64,000 nucleotides of DNA from CBDDFQ01 sp965227035 (GTDB lineage Bacteria; Pseudomonadota; Gammaproteobacteria; Burkholderiales; Burkholderiaceae_C), in the NCBI GenBank assembly GCA_965227035.1, contig OZ245724.1, forward strand, positions 1,550,001 through 1,614,000, given 5' to 3'. Below, one piece after another: positions 40,211-49,476 of the stretch (the first letter of the stretch is position 1; every line of letters begins with the position of its first letter). The notes below the pieces were generated by a model, which saw only the letters and a program-made list of their open reading frames with translations, made no database searches and was not told the origin of the DNA. Position numbers and translations under genes: made by a program.

Positions 40211-41326
40211 ATGAGCAAACTATTCGAACCCATGAAGTTAGGCCCGCTTCGCCTTCCCAATCGCATCATCGTGGCACCTATGTGCCAGTACTCGGCAGTA
40301 AACGGCACACCGTCCGACTGGCACATGATCCATCTCGGTTCGCTCGGTCTTTCCGGCGCCGGACTGCTCATTCTGGAGGCCACCGCGGTGTCTGCCGAGG
40401 GGCGCATCTCGGCGAAAGATCTGGGTCTTTATTCGGACGACAACGAAGCCGCTATCGCAAAAATCGTTGCGGCTGTCCGCAAGCACTCCCCTATTCCGAT
40501 TGCCATGCAGGCGAACCACGCGGGCCGCAAGGCATCTAGCAGAGCACCCTGGGAAGGCGGCTCGCAAGTGCGACCGGACGAGCCGGAAGGCTGGCAAACG
40601 GAAGCGCCTTCGGCCGAGCCGCATTCGCCTGGAGAGGCCCCTCCTGTCGCCTTGAGTGCCTCGGGTCTTGCTCGGGTAAAAAAAGATTTTGTCGCGCTCG
40701 CCGAGCGGGCCATGCGACTCGGACTCGATGGCCTCGAGATCCACATGGCGCACGGTTATCTGCTGCACCAATTTCTGTCGCCCATCGCCAACCATCGCAC
40801 CGACGAATACGGCGGCTCGCTCGAGAACCGAATGCGCTTTCCGCTGGAAGTTTTCGATGCGATGCGCGCGGCCATGCCCAAGGACAAAGCGCTGTGGGCT
40901 CGAATCTCGGCCACAGACTGGGTCGACGGGGGATGGGACATCGAATCGTCGGTGGTGCTCGCGAAGGCGCTGAAGGACAGAGGCTGCGATGCAATTCATG
41001 TGTCGACAGGCGGTGTGTCTCCGAATCAGAAGATCACGCTAGGCGCCGGCTATCAGGTGCCTTTCGCCGAGCGCATCAAGAAAGAAGTCGGCATCACGAC
41101 GATCGCGGTCGGGCTGATCACCGAGCCGGAACACGCGGAGCAAATTATTCGTGACGGGCAAGCCGATGCAGTCGCCATTGCGCGCGGCATTTTGTACGAC
41201 CCGCATTGGCCTTGGCACGCTGCGGCGAAGCTGGGCGCACGGGTTGTGGCACCTCCGCAGTACTGGCGATCGCAACCCCGTGAATACAAGGATCTGTTCG
41301 AGCAAGCCACTCACGGTCAACGTTGA
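40211..41326 (+). CDS. NADH:flavin oxidoreductase (old yellow enzyme family)
   Basis: The 371-residue FMN-binding TIM barrel resembles the YqjM-type OYEs. Landmarks are MKLGPLRLPNRIIVAPMCQYSA (with Cys near the flavin), QANHAGRKAS, GLDGLEIHMAHGYLLHQFLSP and DEYGGSLENR, plus Tyr at YWRSQP near the C-terminus. It reduces activated C=C bonds with NAD(P)H. A Bug receptor gene follows by 25 bp, suggesting co-transcription. The physiological substrate is unknown. Confidence 0.93.
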   Translation: MSKLFEPMKLGPLRLPNRIIVAPMCQYSAVNGTPSDWHMIHLGSLGLSGAGLLILEATAVSAEGRISAKDLGLYSDDNEAAIAKIVAAVRKHSPIPIAMQANHAGRKASSRAPWEGGSQVRPDEPEGWQTEAPSAEPHSPGEAPPVALSASGLARVKKDFVALAERAMRLGLDGLEIHMAHGYLLHQFLSPIANHRTDEYGGSLENRMRFPLEVFDAMRAAMPKDKALWARISATDWVDGGWDIESSVVLAKALKDRGCDAIHVSTGGVSPNQKITLGAGYQVPFAERIKKEVGITTIAVGLITEPEHAEQIIRDGQADAVAIARGILYDPHWPWHAAAKLGARVVAPPQYWRSQPREYKDLFEQATHGQR

Positions 41327-41351
41327 TTTTTTCGTCTCACAAGCTCCAACC

Positions 41352-42317
41352 ATGAAACACCTATTCAAACTTTTTGTCGGCGGACTGCTGATCGCGTCCA
41401 GCGCTCTCGCCCTTGCCGACTATCCAGACCACCCAGTGAAGATCGTGGTGCCGACCACCGCCGGCGACGGCTCTGACTTGCTTGCGCGTGCTCTTGCAAA
41501 GGCGCTTGGCGATTCGATGGGCCAGCCCTTCGTCGTCGACAACAAGCCCGGCGCGGGTGCCAGCATCGGCGCGAACTTCGTCGCTAAATCGGCGCCCGAT
41601 GGCTACACGATATTTCTGGGCAACGGCAGCTCGCACGGCGTGACGCCGGGCCTGTATCCGAAGCTGCCCTACGACAGCATCAAGGACTTCTCGCCCATCG
41701 GTCTGATTGCTACTGCCCCCAACGTGTTGGTGGTCAACGCCAACTCCGGCATCGACAGCTACGCAGATTTTCTGAAGATGGCGAAGGCCAATCCCGGCAA
41801 GATCACGGTCGCTTCGGCGGGAAGCGGCAGCCTGTCGCACCTGTCGACCGAGTTGCTGAAGTCTTCCGCCGGCATCGACCTTCTGCACGTGCCCTACAAA
41901 GGCGCCGCGCCCGGTCTCACCGACGTGATGGCCGGACAGGTGACCGGAATGATCATCAACATTCCCACCGTGTTGCCCTTCGTGAAGAGCGGCAAGCTGA
42001 AGCCTTTGGTGGTGACGAGTGCGAAGCGCTCACCGGAATTTCCCAATGTGCCCACGGTGGCCGAAAGCGGCGTGCCCGGCTACGAAACCGTGGCATGGTT
42101 CGGACTTCTCGCACCTGCCGGAACGCCTGCAGACGTCATTGCGAAGCTGAACTCGCAAATGGTGAAAGCCTTGCAGACACCGGAAATCAAGGAGTCCCTG
42201 GCGCGCCTGGGGGCCGAGCTTTCAGGCATGGGTCCGGTCGATTTCGGCAACTACATCAAGAGCGAAATCGCGAAGTACTCGGCGGTGATCAAGAGTGCGG
42301 GCATCAAGTTGGAGTGA
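41352..42317 (+). CDS. Bug-family (TctC) periplasmic solute receptor
   Basis: The 321-residue protein has a signal peptide (MKHLFKLFVGGLLIASSALALA) and the Bug fold: VKIVVPTTAGDGSDLLAR, FVVDNKPGAGASIGANFVA, LLHVPYKGAAPGLTDVMAG. The start ATG 41352 is preceded by no strong ribosome site, but the signal peptide begins exactly there. Like the other Bug receptor in this window, it has no adjacent TctA/TctB genes. The ligand is probably a carboxylate taken up for the adjacent reductase pathway (inference). Confidence 0.9.
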   Translation: MKHLFKLFVGGLLIASSALALADYPDHPVKIVVPTTAGDGSDLLARALAKALGDSMGQPFVVDNKPGAGASIGANFVAKSAPDGYTIFLGNGSSHGVTPGLYPKLPYDSIKDFSPIGLIATAPNVLVVNANSGIDSYADFLKMAKANPGKITVASAGSGSLSHLSTELLKSSAGIDLLHVPYKGAAPGLTDVMAGQVTGMIINIPTVLPFVKSGKLKPLVVTSAKRSPEFPNVPTVAESGVPGYETVAWFGLLAPAGTPADVIAKLNSQMVKALQTPEIKESLARLGAELSGMGPVDFGNYIKSEIAKYSAVIKSAGIKLE

Positions 42318-42384
42318 AGGTTCGGGTGTAGGAATGACCGTTCCGCTTCATCGATTCCAAGCACGCTGGAGATAAAGAGTAGAT

Positions 42385-42757
42385 ATGTTTTACATACCGA
42401 TCGTTCGTTTCCTTTCTTAGGCACGTGACATGCTAATAGCCGAAATTGTTCAATCAGAAAGCCAATCGTGGGCCGATTTCGTATCGCAACGGGCTCTACT
42501 ATCGAAGTCTGCCGAGTTGCTGGAGTTCATGCTTGATCGTCAACAACCGCCGAGCCAGGATCGAGACCCGCTGGAAGCTTCAACGAAGCGGCACGCCGAT
42601 AGGAACGAATGACGAAATGATCGGCTCGCACGCGTTGGGAGCAGGATTGATTCTAGTGACCGATAACACCCGACACTTCGAGCGAATCCCCGGTCTGGCC
42701 TTGGAAAACTGGCTGCATTCTTCGATTGAAAAGCAATTGCAAACCGGCTCGACTTAG
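42385..42757 (+). pseudogene. Decayed VapC (PIN-domain) toxin gene
   Basis: The 3' part in frame 2 reads SGTPIGTNDEMIGSHAL, then LILVTDNTRHFERIPGLALENW, which is the C-terminal half of a VapC-type PIN RNase. The start at 42385 (MFYIP, then IVRFLS, stop) matches the usual MFY-LDTN-IV opening with the catalytic Asp/Thr-Asn deleted and a stop at 42418-42420. The middle portion is readable only in frame 1 (42430-42612), so there are at least one deletion and one frameshift. No VapB antitoxin gene remains upstream. Confidence 0.8.
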
Positions 42758-42773
42758 AGCCAAGGAGTGAGAC

Positions 42774-43202
42774 ATGAAAGTCATGGTTTTAGTCAAAGCG
42801 ACCGCAGATTCGGAAGCCGGAAAAATGCCGAGCACCGAAATGCTCACCGAAATGGGCAAGTTCAACGAAGAGCTGGTGAAAGCCGGCGTCATGCTCGCAG
42901 GCGAAGGACTGCACCCGAGCTCGCGCGGCAAACGCGTGCTGTTCACCGGCAAGGACCGCAAGGTCTTCGACGGCCCGTTCGAGCCGACCGACGAACTGGT
43001 AGCGGGCTTCTGGATCTGGAACGTGAAGTCGATGGACGACGCCGTGCAATGGGTGAAGAGGTGCCCCAACCCGATGCCCGGCGAATCGTTCATCGAGATT
43101 CGCAAAATTTTCGAGGCGGAAGATTTTGGCGCCGAGCTGACTCCAGAGTTGAAGGCGCAGGAAGAGCGACTTCGCAAACAATCCGAGGGCGGCAACAGCT
43201 AA
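42774..43202 (+). CDS. YciI-like (DGPF-domain) protein
   Basis: The 142-residue protein is a DGPF/YCII-related protein (PF03795), with the signature FDGPFEPTDELVAGFWIW and a preceding MKVMVLVKATADSEAG. These small dimeric proteins occur near sigma factors and reductases, and their activity is not established. A strong ribosome site (AAGGAG, at about 42760-42765) precedes ATG 42774. Its C-terminal part is acidic and helical. Confidence 0.9.
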   Translation: MKVMVLVKATADSEAGKMPSTEMLTEMGKFNEELVKAGVMLAGEGLHPSSRGKRVLFTGKDRKVFDGPFEPTDELVAGFWIWNVKSMDDAVQWVKRCPNPMPGESFIEIRKIFEAEDFGAELTPELKAQEERLRKQSEGGNS

Positions 43203-43222
43203 CCCAGGAAGAGTTGAGTCGC

Positions 43223-43253
43223 CGTCTAATCCGCTAGACGCGTGGCTCACACG
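43223..43253. terminator. Twin hairpins between convergent genes
   Basis: CGTCTA (43223-43228) pairs with TAGACG (43235-43240), and CGTG (43241-43244) pairs with CACG (43250-43253), between the convergent YciI-like and MATE genes. No T-run is evident, so termination is only suggested by position. Confidence 0.35.
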
Positions 43254-43257
43254 TGCT

Positions 43258-44697
43258 CTAACGCACCGCGCCAGTTTCCTCGGCAATCGCGTTGTCGACG
43301 ATCGTGGCGACATGTTTGTCGTCTTCGGTCAGCCGTTTCGACTTCCACGAGCCGCGCGCAAACCAGCACACCGACACGAGCGCGACCAGCACGTTGGTAA
43401 TCGGAAACGACCACCACAGGCCCTCTGCGCCCAGCGTCGTGTGTTTGCCGAGCACATAGGCCATGGGGAATTGGATCATCCATTGCGACACCATCGCGAT
43501 CACCATGGCCATGAGCATGTTTCCCGACGCACGGAAGGCCGAGACGATGCATAGCTGAATGCCGATGCCGCCCCATGCGAGGCACATGATCCTCACGAAC
43601 TTCGCGCCATGTTCGATGACATCGGGATCGCTGGGAATGAAAAATCCAACCAGTGACGGCGCGGCGAACCACGCGATGCCGCCGAGCAGTGTCAGGACGG
43701 CAAATCCTACGGTGGCGCCGAGTCGCGTCGCCTGCCCTGCCCGCTCCGGATTGCCCGCTCCCATGTTCTGCCCGACCAAAGTAGACACTGCCATCGACAG
43801 TCCCATGACCGGAATCGTCACCACTTGAAGAATGTTGGATCCGACGCCATAAGACGCCATCGTGACCGTGCCGAAGCTTGCGACCAGGAAGGACATCACC
43901 ATCAGCCCGAGCGCTCTAGTGGAGAGCTCGATCGATCCTGGAATACCCAGGAAGAACGCGCGTTTGAGATACACCGGGTCGGGAACGAAACCTCGCCAGC
44001 TCAGCTGGATCCCATGTCGTCCACGAAGAAAAATGACGACGCCAGCGACAGATGCAAGCGCCTGTGTGACCAGAGTTGCAATGGCCGCTCCCATGACGCC
44101 AAGCCCGGGAACCGGACCCCATCCGAAGATGAAAAGCGGATCGAGTATGAAGTTCAAGAGCACAGTACCCGCGACGATCATCAAAGGCACCTTTGTCTGC
44201 CCGACGCCACGCATCAGCGCCTGAAACATCGCGTAGGTGAAGACGAAGATGATCCCGACGAACGAGACCCGCAGGAAGCCGAGTGCGTTCGCAAATACGT
44301 CAGGTGCAACGCCCAGAAGTCGAAGAAGCATCGGCGCGAGTACATAACCCAACGCCCCGAAGATGACCGAGGTCACGACCACCATGAGCATGGTCTGCGC
44401 GGCAACATGATTGACCATGTCCTGCCGGCCGGCGCCCATGTATTGGGAAGAAAGAGTGGCACCGGCCATTGCCAAGCCAGAGCCGAGAGCAATGACCAGA
44501 AAGGTCACAGGAAAACTGACTGAGATCGCGGCGACCGCAGAAGCGCCGATCCGTCCTACCCAGAACGCATCGGTGAGCTGATAGCCGGTCTGAAGAATGT
44601 TCGCGAGGATGATCGGGACGGCTAGCGTCCATAGGGCGCGGGGGATCGAGCCGGAGAGGAAGAGGGATTGGCGTTGCTGAGTTTTGTTGTTGTCCAT
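43258..44697 (-). CDS. MATE-family multidrug efflux transporter
   Basis: The 479-residue inner-membrane protein has twelve predicted transmembrane helices and the MATE pattern IPRALWTLAVPIILANILQTGYQLTDAFWVGRIG near the N-terminus. It should export cationic or toxic compounds with Na+ or H+ antiport. I place the start at ATG 44697, preceded by AGGCGAGG, in preference to the longer frames from 44742 or 44721 that overlap guaA. It is downstream of guaA (31-bp gap) and may be read from the same promoter. Confidence 0.92.
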   Translation of the reverse strand: MDNNKTQQRQSLFLSGSIPRALWTLAVPIILANILQTGYQLTDAFWVGRIGASAVAAISVSFPVTFLVIALGSGLAMAGATLSSQYMGAGRQDMVNHVAAQTMLMVVVTSVIFGALGYVLAPMLLRLLGVAPDVFANALGFLRVSFVGIIFVFTYAMFQALMRGVGQTKVPLMIVAGTVLLNFILDPLFIFGWGPVPGLGVMGAAIATLVTQALASVAGVVIFLRGRHGIQLSWRGFVPDPVYLKRAFFLGIPGSIELSTRALGLMVMSFLVASFGTVTMASYGVGSNILQVVTIPVMGLSMAVSTLVGQNMGAGNPERAGQATRLGATVGFAVLTLLGGIAWFAAPSLVGFFIPSDPDVIEHGAKFVRIMCLAWGGIGIQLCIVSAFRASGNMLMAMVIAMVSQWMIQFPMAYVLGKHTTLGAEGLWWSFPITNVLVALVSVCWFARGSWKSKRLTEDDKHVATIVDNAIAEETGAVR

Positions 44698-44728
44698 GAC
44701 CTCGCCTTCCCCATCATCCATTAACGAA

Positions 44729-46339
44729 TCACTCCCACTCAATAGTCGCCGGCGGCTTGCTGCTCACGTCGTAAGTCACGCGATTGATGCCGCGCACTTC
44801 GTTGATGATCCGGCCCGACACCTTCTTGAGCAGGCTGTACGGCAGCTCGGCCCAGTCGGCGGTCATGAAGTCGCTGGTCTGTACGGCGCGCAATGCGACC
44901 ACGTAGTCGTAGGTGCGGCCATCGCCCATGACGCCGACGCTCTTCACCGGGAGGAACACGGTGAATGCCTGACTGGTGAGGTCGTACCAGGTCTTGCCGG
45001 TTGCTTCGTCTTTCGCAGCGCGCAATTCTTCGATAAAGATCGCGTCTGCGCGACGCAGCAAGTCGGCATATTCCTTTTTGACTTCGCCCAGGATTCGAAC
45101 GCCGAGGCCCGGTCCGGGGAAGGGATGGCGATAAACCATTTCAGGTGGCAGTCCGAGCGCCACGCCGAGTTCGCGAACTTCGTCCTTGAACAGATCGCGC
45201 AGGGGTTCGAGCAACTTCAGGCCCAACTGCTCGGGCAATCCGCCGACGTTGTGATGGCTCTTGATCGTGACGGCCTTCTTGCTTTTGGCTCCGCCCGATT
45301 CGATGACGTCCGGATAGATCGTGCCCTGCGCCAGCCACTTCGCACCTTTGGCGCCAGCGCTGGTGAGCTTCGCGGCTTCCTGCTTGAACACAGTCACGAA
45401 TTCGCCGCCGATGATCTTGCGCTTGGCTTCCGGGTCGCTTACGCCGGCAAGCTTGCCGAGGAACAGATCGCTGGCATCGACCCGAATGACTTTGGCGTGC
45501 AACTTGCCGACGAACATATCCATGACCATGTCGCCTTCGTTGAGACGAAGCAGACCGTGATCGACAAAAACACAAGTGAGCTGATCGCCGATTGCTCGGT
45601 GAATTAGCGCGGCAGCCACAGATGAATCGACGCCTCCGGACAGTCCGAGAATCACTTCTTCGTCGCCGACCTGTTTGCGAATCAGATCGACCGCTTCGGT
45701 GATGTGATCGCGCATGACCCAGTCGGGTTTCGCGCCGCAGATGCCGATGACGAATCGTTCGAGAATCGCCTGACCCTGCTTGGTGTGAGTCACTTCAGGG
45801 TGGAACTGCACCGCATAAAAGTGGCGGTCTTCGTCGGCCATGCCGGCAATCGGGCATGACTCGGTCGATGCCATCAGCTTGAAGCCGGGCGGCAGTTCGG
45901 TGACCTTGTCGCCGTGACTCATCCACACGTCCAGCATGCCTTCGCCGGTTGGCGTGGTGAAGTCGGCAATGTCTTTTAGCAGCGCAGTGTGACCGCGCGC
46001 CCGAACCGACGCAGAGCCGAATTCGCGCTTGTGTCCGCCTTCGACCTTGCCGCCCAATTGATGCGCCATGGTCTGCATGCCGTAGCAGATGCCGAGCACC
46101 GGAACGCCGAGCGAAAACACCGATTCCGGCGCCTTGTCGGTCGTGTCTTCGTAGACACTCGCGTGGCTGCCGGACAGCACGACGCCCTTGAGCGCGCCGT
46201 CGGCTGCGAACTCGCGAATCCATTCGTCGGACACGTCGCAGGGATGCACTTCGCAATACACATGCGTTTCGCGGATTCGACGGGCAATGAGCTGGGTGAC
46301 CTGCGAGCCGAAGTCGAGGATCAGGATTTTCTGGTGCAT
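44729..46339 (-). CDS. guaA: GMP synthase (glutamine-hydrolysing) GuaA
   Basis: The 536-residue enzyme aminates XMP to GMP. The N-terminal class I glutamine amidotransferase domain (about 1-200) has the nucleophile Cys in GICYGMQTM and the His/Glu pair in FHPEV. The C-terminal domain has the ATP pyrophosphatase loop LSGGVDSSV and the dimerisation domain ending in TIEWE. It follows guaB by 3 bp in a two-gene operon for guanine nucleotide synthesis. Confidence 0.97.
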   Translation of the reverse strand: MHQKILILDFGSQVTQLIARRIRETHVYCEVHPCDVSDEWIREFAADGALKGVVLSGSHASVYEDTTDKAPESVFSLGVPVLGICYGMQTMAHQLGGKVEGGHKREFGSASVRARGHTALLKDIADFTTPTGEGMLDVWMSHGDKVTELPPGFKLMASTESCPIAGMADEDRHFYAVQFHPEVTHTKQGQAILERFVIGICGAKPDWVMRDHITEAVDLIRKQVGDEEVILGLSGGVDSSVAAALIHRAIGDQLTCVFVDHGLLRLNEGDMVMDMFVGKLHAKVIRVDASDLFLGKLAGVSDPEAKRKIIGGEFVTVFKQEAAKLTSAGAKGAKWLAQGTIYPDVIESGGAKSKKAVTIKSHHNVGGLPEQLGLKLLEPLRDLFKDEVRELGVALGLPPEMVYRHPFPGPGLGVRILGEVKKEYADLLRRADAIFIEELRAAKDEATGKTWYDLTSQAFTVFLPVKSVGVMGDGRTYDYVVALRAVQTSDFMTADWAELPYSLLKKVSGRIINEVRGINRVTYDVSSKPPATIEWE

Positions 46340-46342
46340 TTA

Positions 46343-47812
46343 TCAGTCCGCGCGGTAGTTGGGAGCTTCTTTCGTGATTTGCACGTCATGAACGTGGCTC
46401 TCGCGAATCCCGGCGGATGTGATTTCGACGAATTCGGCTTTGTCGCGCATGTCTTCGATGGTTGCGCAACCACAGTAGCCCATGCTCGCACGCAGGCCGC
46501 CGGCCATCTGAAAAATGATCGCAACCAGCGAACCCTTGTAGGGCACGCGTCCTTCGATGCCTTCTGGAACCAGCTTGTCGGCGTTCGGATTGCCAGTGCT
46601 CGATTCCTGAAAGTAACGATCGGCGCTGCCCTGCTGCATCGCGCCGATGCTGCCCATGCCGCGATAGCTCTTGTAGCTGCGGCCTTGGTACAGGATGACT
46701 TCGCCGGGCGCTTCTTCGGTGCCGGCGAACATGCCGCCCATCATGACCGTGTTGGCGCCTGCAGCAATGGCCTTGGCGATGTCGCCGCTGTAGCGGATGC
46801 CTCCATCGCCAATCAGCGGAACGCCGGTGCCCTTGAGCGCGGTAGCCACGTTGTCGATCGCCATGATTTGAGGAACGCCCACGCCCGCCACGATGCGAGT
46901 GGTGCAGATCGATCCGGGACCGATACCGACCTTGACGCCATCGGCGCCAGCGTCGACCAGTGCGCGCGCTGCAGCGCCTGTGGCGATGTTGCCGCCGATG
47001 ACATCGACGTGCGGATAGTTCTGTTTGACCCACCGAACCCGGTCGATCACGCCCTGGCTGTGACCATGCGCGGTGTCGACCACCAATGCATCGACGCCTG
47101 CCTTGACCAACGCTTCGACACGCTCTTCGGTACCCACGCCCACGCCAACTGCTGCACCGACTCGAAGTCGGCCTGCGGCGTCACGCGCTGCATTGGGGAA
47201 GGTGAGTTGCTTGGTGATGTCCTTGACGGTGATCAGGCCCTTGAGCTCGTAATCCTTGCCGACGACCAGCAGTCGCTCGAGCTTGTATTTGTTGAGCAGC
47301 GCCTCGGCTTCTTTCGGCGTGGTGCCTTCGGGAACGGTAATCAGGCGCTCTTGCGGCGTCATGATTTGCGTGACCGGAATGTCGTAGCGCTTTTCGAATC
47401 GAAGATCGCGGCCGGTGACGATACCGACCACCTTGCCGCCATTGCACACCGGGAATCCGGAAATGCCGAGCTGCTCGGAGAGCTCCATGACCTGACGAAC
47501 CGTGTAGTCGGTCGTGATGACAACCGGGTCGCGAAGCACGCCGGATTCGTATCGCTTGACCTTGGCGACCTGTGCGGCCTGCTCTTGCGCAGTGAAGTTT
47601 TTATGGACGATCCCGATGCCGCCCTCTTGCGCGATGGCAATGGCCAAACGCGCTTCCGTCACGGTATCCATGGCGGCGGAAACCAGTGGCAGATTAAGGC
47701 TGATGTTTCGGGAGAATTGTGTCGCGAGGGACGTGTCCTTAGGAAGGACTTGGGAGAACGCAGGCACCAACAACACGTCGTCGAAGGTGAGCGCTTTGCC
47801 GAGGAGGCGCAT
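46343..47812 (-). CDS. guaB: IMP dehydrogenase GuaB
   Basis: The 489-residue enzyme oxidises IMP to XMP with NAD+, the first committed step to GMP. The catalytic Cys is in GPGSICTTRIV, and the active-site flap RYFQESS follows. Two CBS domains (about 95-210) are inserted after the first part of the barrel and bind ATP or guanine nucleotides in other bacteria. The gene heads the guaBA operon. Confidence 0.97.
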   Translation of the reverse strand: MRLLGKALTFDDVLLVPAFSQVLPKDTSLATQFSRNISLNLPLVSAAMDTVTEARLAIAIAQEGGIGIVHKNFTAQEQAAQVAKVKRYESGVLRDPVVITTDYTVRQVMELSEQLGISGFPVCNGGKVVGIVTGRDLRFEKRYDIPVTQIMTPQERLITVPEGTTPKEAEALLNKYKLERLLVVGKDYELKGLITVKDITKQLTFPNAARDAAGRLRVGAAVGVGVGTEERVEALVKAGVDALVVDTAHGHSQGVIDRVRWVKQNYPHVDVIGGNIATGAAARALVDAGADGVKVGIGPGSICTTRIVAGVGVPQIMAIDNVATALKGTGVPLIGDGGIRYSGDIAKAIAAGANTVMMGGMFAGTEEAPGEVILYQGRSYKSYRGMGSIGAMQQGSADRYFQESSTGNPNADKLVPEGIEGRVPYKGSLVAIIFQMAGGLRASMGYCGCATIEDMRDKAEFVEITSAGIRESHVHDVQITKEAPNYRAD

Positions 47813-47839
47813 GTCTAAGCTCCAAAAGACGAATTGTAC

Positions 47840-47869
47840 CCGCGCCGCAATGGCCTTTTTCAGGCGCGG
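47840..47869 (-). promoter_or_regulatory. Hairpin in the guaB upstream region
   Basis: CCGCGCC (47840-47846) pairs with GGCGCGG (47863-47869) around a 16-base loop, about 30 bp upstream of guaB. This lies in the probable 5' leader of the guaBA transcript. Its role, if any, is unknown; it could be fortuitous in GC-rich DNA. Confidence 0.3.
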
Positions 47870-48015
47870 CTAGCTCCCTTCGATTCGCTTCCAACAAGTC
47901 GGATGTCGTTTTTTGTGGACCATCTCACGCTCTGTTCAAGACTTGTTTCTTATAGGGAACGATCCGGGTGTAAACAGGGTGGCACCCGCCCCGCTACGCC
48001 GCTACACTCTCGCTC

Positions 48016-48576
48016 ATGAATCGGGTCAACACCTTCCTCCTCACTGCAGTTTTGGCTGTAGTTCCGATGATCTCCCACGCTCAGTGGCAATGGGTCGACA
48101 AGGACGGCCGCAAGGTGTTCAGTGACCAGCCTCCGCCTTTCGATATTCCCGAGAAGAACGTTCTGAAATCCCCCAAGGCCTACCAGAACCGCGCGGCGTC
48201 GAATGCTGCGACGGCGGCAGCGGTTGCAGCTTCGTCGGCAGGCTCTTCCGGCTCGACAGCCTCTGCAACACCCGGCGGATCCGCGACTCCGCCGCCGGCA
48301 TTGGGCAAGGACAAAGAACTCGAAGACAAAAAGCGTCAGGCCGACGAAGAGAACGCGGCCAAGATGAAAACGCTGGAAGCCGCCAACGCAAAAGCTCGCG
48401 CTGAAAACTGCTCAAGGGCTCGCCAGGCGAAAGCAACTTTCGATAGCGGGGTTCGAGTCGCAAGAATGAACAAAGACGGCGAGCGCGAAATCATGGACGA
48501 CGCCGCCAGAGACGCCGAGATGAAGCGCATCCAGGCAGCCATCACGGCAGATTGCTCGGTCAAATCGCCCTCCTGA
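48016..48576 (+). CDS. Exported DUF4124-domain protein
   Basis: The 186-residue protein has a signal peptide (MNRVNTFLLTAVLAVVPMISHA) and the DUF4124 core WQWVDKDGRKVFSDQPPP. This is followed by an Ala/Ser/Pro/Gly-rich linker, a charged coiled-coil-like segment (KDKELEDKKRQADEENAAKMKTLEAANAKA) and a C-terminus with two Cys. DUF4124 proteins are periplasmic and of unknown function in beta- and gamma-proteobacteria. It lies between guaB and rnfH, an arrangement I recall from other Burkholderiales. Confidence 0.9.
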   Translation: MNRVNTFLLTAVLAVVPMISHAQWQWVDKDGRKVFSDQPPPFDIPEKNVLKSPKAYQNRAASNAATAAAVAASSAGSSGSTASATPGGSATPPPALGKDKELEDKKRQADEENAAKMKTLEAANAKARAENCSRARQAKATFDSGVRVARMNKDGEREIMDDAARDAEMKRIQAAITADCSVKSPS

Positions 48577-48619
48577 GCGTTTCAACCTTGCCCAGGCTTT
48601 TCGGACTTTTCGGAATCCG

Positions 48620-48970
48620 TCAGTACCCGGATTCGCGCCCCGTCTTTTTCTTGGCGAAAAGACCCGCTCCTCTGACCCCCTGAGATTTGAATCGCTTGCG
48701 CCGAGCGACTTTGGGATCGACTGTCAGAGGCCGATACAGCTCTACCCTGTCGCCGCTTTTCAACACCACGGAACGGTTTTCCTGCCGACCCCATACGCCA
48801 GCCACAAGGGTATCGGTGTCGAGTCCGGGAAAAGCCTCGTGCATCACGCTCGCTATCGCCACACCCATGGTCGAGCCTTCCGGCAATGCAATCGTCCATT
48901 CGATAACCTCTCGTGGGGCGGGAGAGTACACCACTGTGATGTCGACGAGCGTTAAGTGTTCGACGCTCAC
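48620..48970 (-). CDS. rnfH: RnfH-family ubiquitin-like protein
   Basis: The 116-residue protein has a beta-grasp fold: ITVVYSPAPREVIEWTIALPEGSTMGVAI and VVLKSGDRVELYRPLTVDPKVARRKR, typical of the RnfH/UPF0125 family. It starts at GTG 48970 in a GTGA overlap with ratA, so the two are translated together as ratA-rnfH. Its function is unknown. The C-terminus is basic (KVARRKRFKSQG). Confidence 0.92.
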   Translation of the reverse strand: MSVEHLTLVDITVVYSPAPREVIEWTIALPEGSTMGVAIASVMHEAFPGLDTDTLVAGVWGRQENRSVVLKSGDRVELYRPLTVDPKVARRKRFKSQGVRGAGLFAKKKTGRESGY

Positions 48971-49407
48971 CCGTAAACCTGCTCTGCCCGCTTGACGAAG
49001 GCGTTCACCATGCTGCCGGCGATCATGTCGAAAACCGGCCCGACGAGCGCAGCCAGAGTCATGCTGCTGAAGCCGTAGGTGAGATCGAATTCGATTTTGC
49101 AGGCGCGCTTGCTGCCATCGCCTACCGGAAGGAATTTCCAGACGCCGTCGAGGGTCGAGAAAGGGCCGTTCACCAGCTTCACCGTGACCTGTTGGCCTTC
49201 GATATGCTCATTGCGAGTCGTGAAGGTCTGGTGCAATCCACTGAACGCAATGCCGATTTCGGCGGTCATGCCGTGGTCGGTACGCTCCAGAACTTTGGTC
49301 TTGTCGCACCAGGGAAGAAATTTTGGGTAGTCCTCGACGGCAACCACCAAACGAAACATTTCTTCGGGGCTGTACCAGATGAGGACGGACTTGTGAACGG
49401 TTTTCAT
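48967..49407 (-). CDS. ratA: RatA-family START-domain protein (ribosome-associated toxin family)
   Basis: The 146-residue protein has a Coq10/START-like fold with the MKTVHKSVLIWYSPEEMFRLVVAVEDYPKFLPWC opening and the GPFSTLDGVWKFLP segment typical of RatA (YfjG). In E. coli RatA binds 50S subunits and blocks association. The Coq10-like role in ubiquinone synthesis is an alternative reading of the same family. It is followed by rnfH (4-nt overlap) and divergent from smpB (69-bp gap). Confidence 0.93.
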   Translation of the reverse strand: MKTVHKSVLIWYSPEEMFRLVVAVEDYPKFLPWCDKTKVLERTDHGMTAEIGIAFSGLHQTFTTRNEHIEGQQVTVKLVNGPFSTLDGVWKFLPVGDGSKRACKIEFDLTYGFSSMTLAALVGPVFDMIAGSMVNAFVKRAEQVYG

Positions 49408-49476
49408 AGAATGCAGGGCTGCGCGGGATTGTAGACAGGCCTTGCACGGACCCCGAACAACCCCCATTTGTACCTT

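Noticed and set aside
42430..42612. Possible short gene of 60 codons
   Set aside because: It is one piece of the decayed VapC gene and continues only in another frame.
43202..43258. Strong terminator between the YciI-like and MATE genes
   Set aside because: Only short stems without a T-tract were seen, so they are listed at low confidence only.
45989..47818. Long plus-strand frame over guaB and guaA
   Set aside because: It is antisense to clear GuaB and GuaA coding sequence with no homology of its own.
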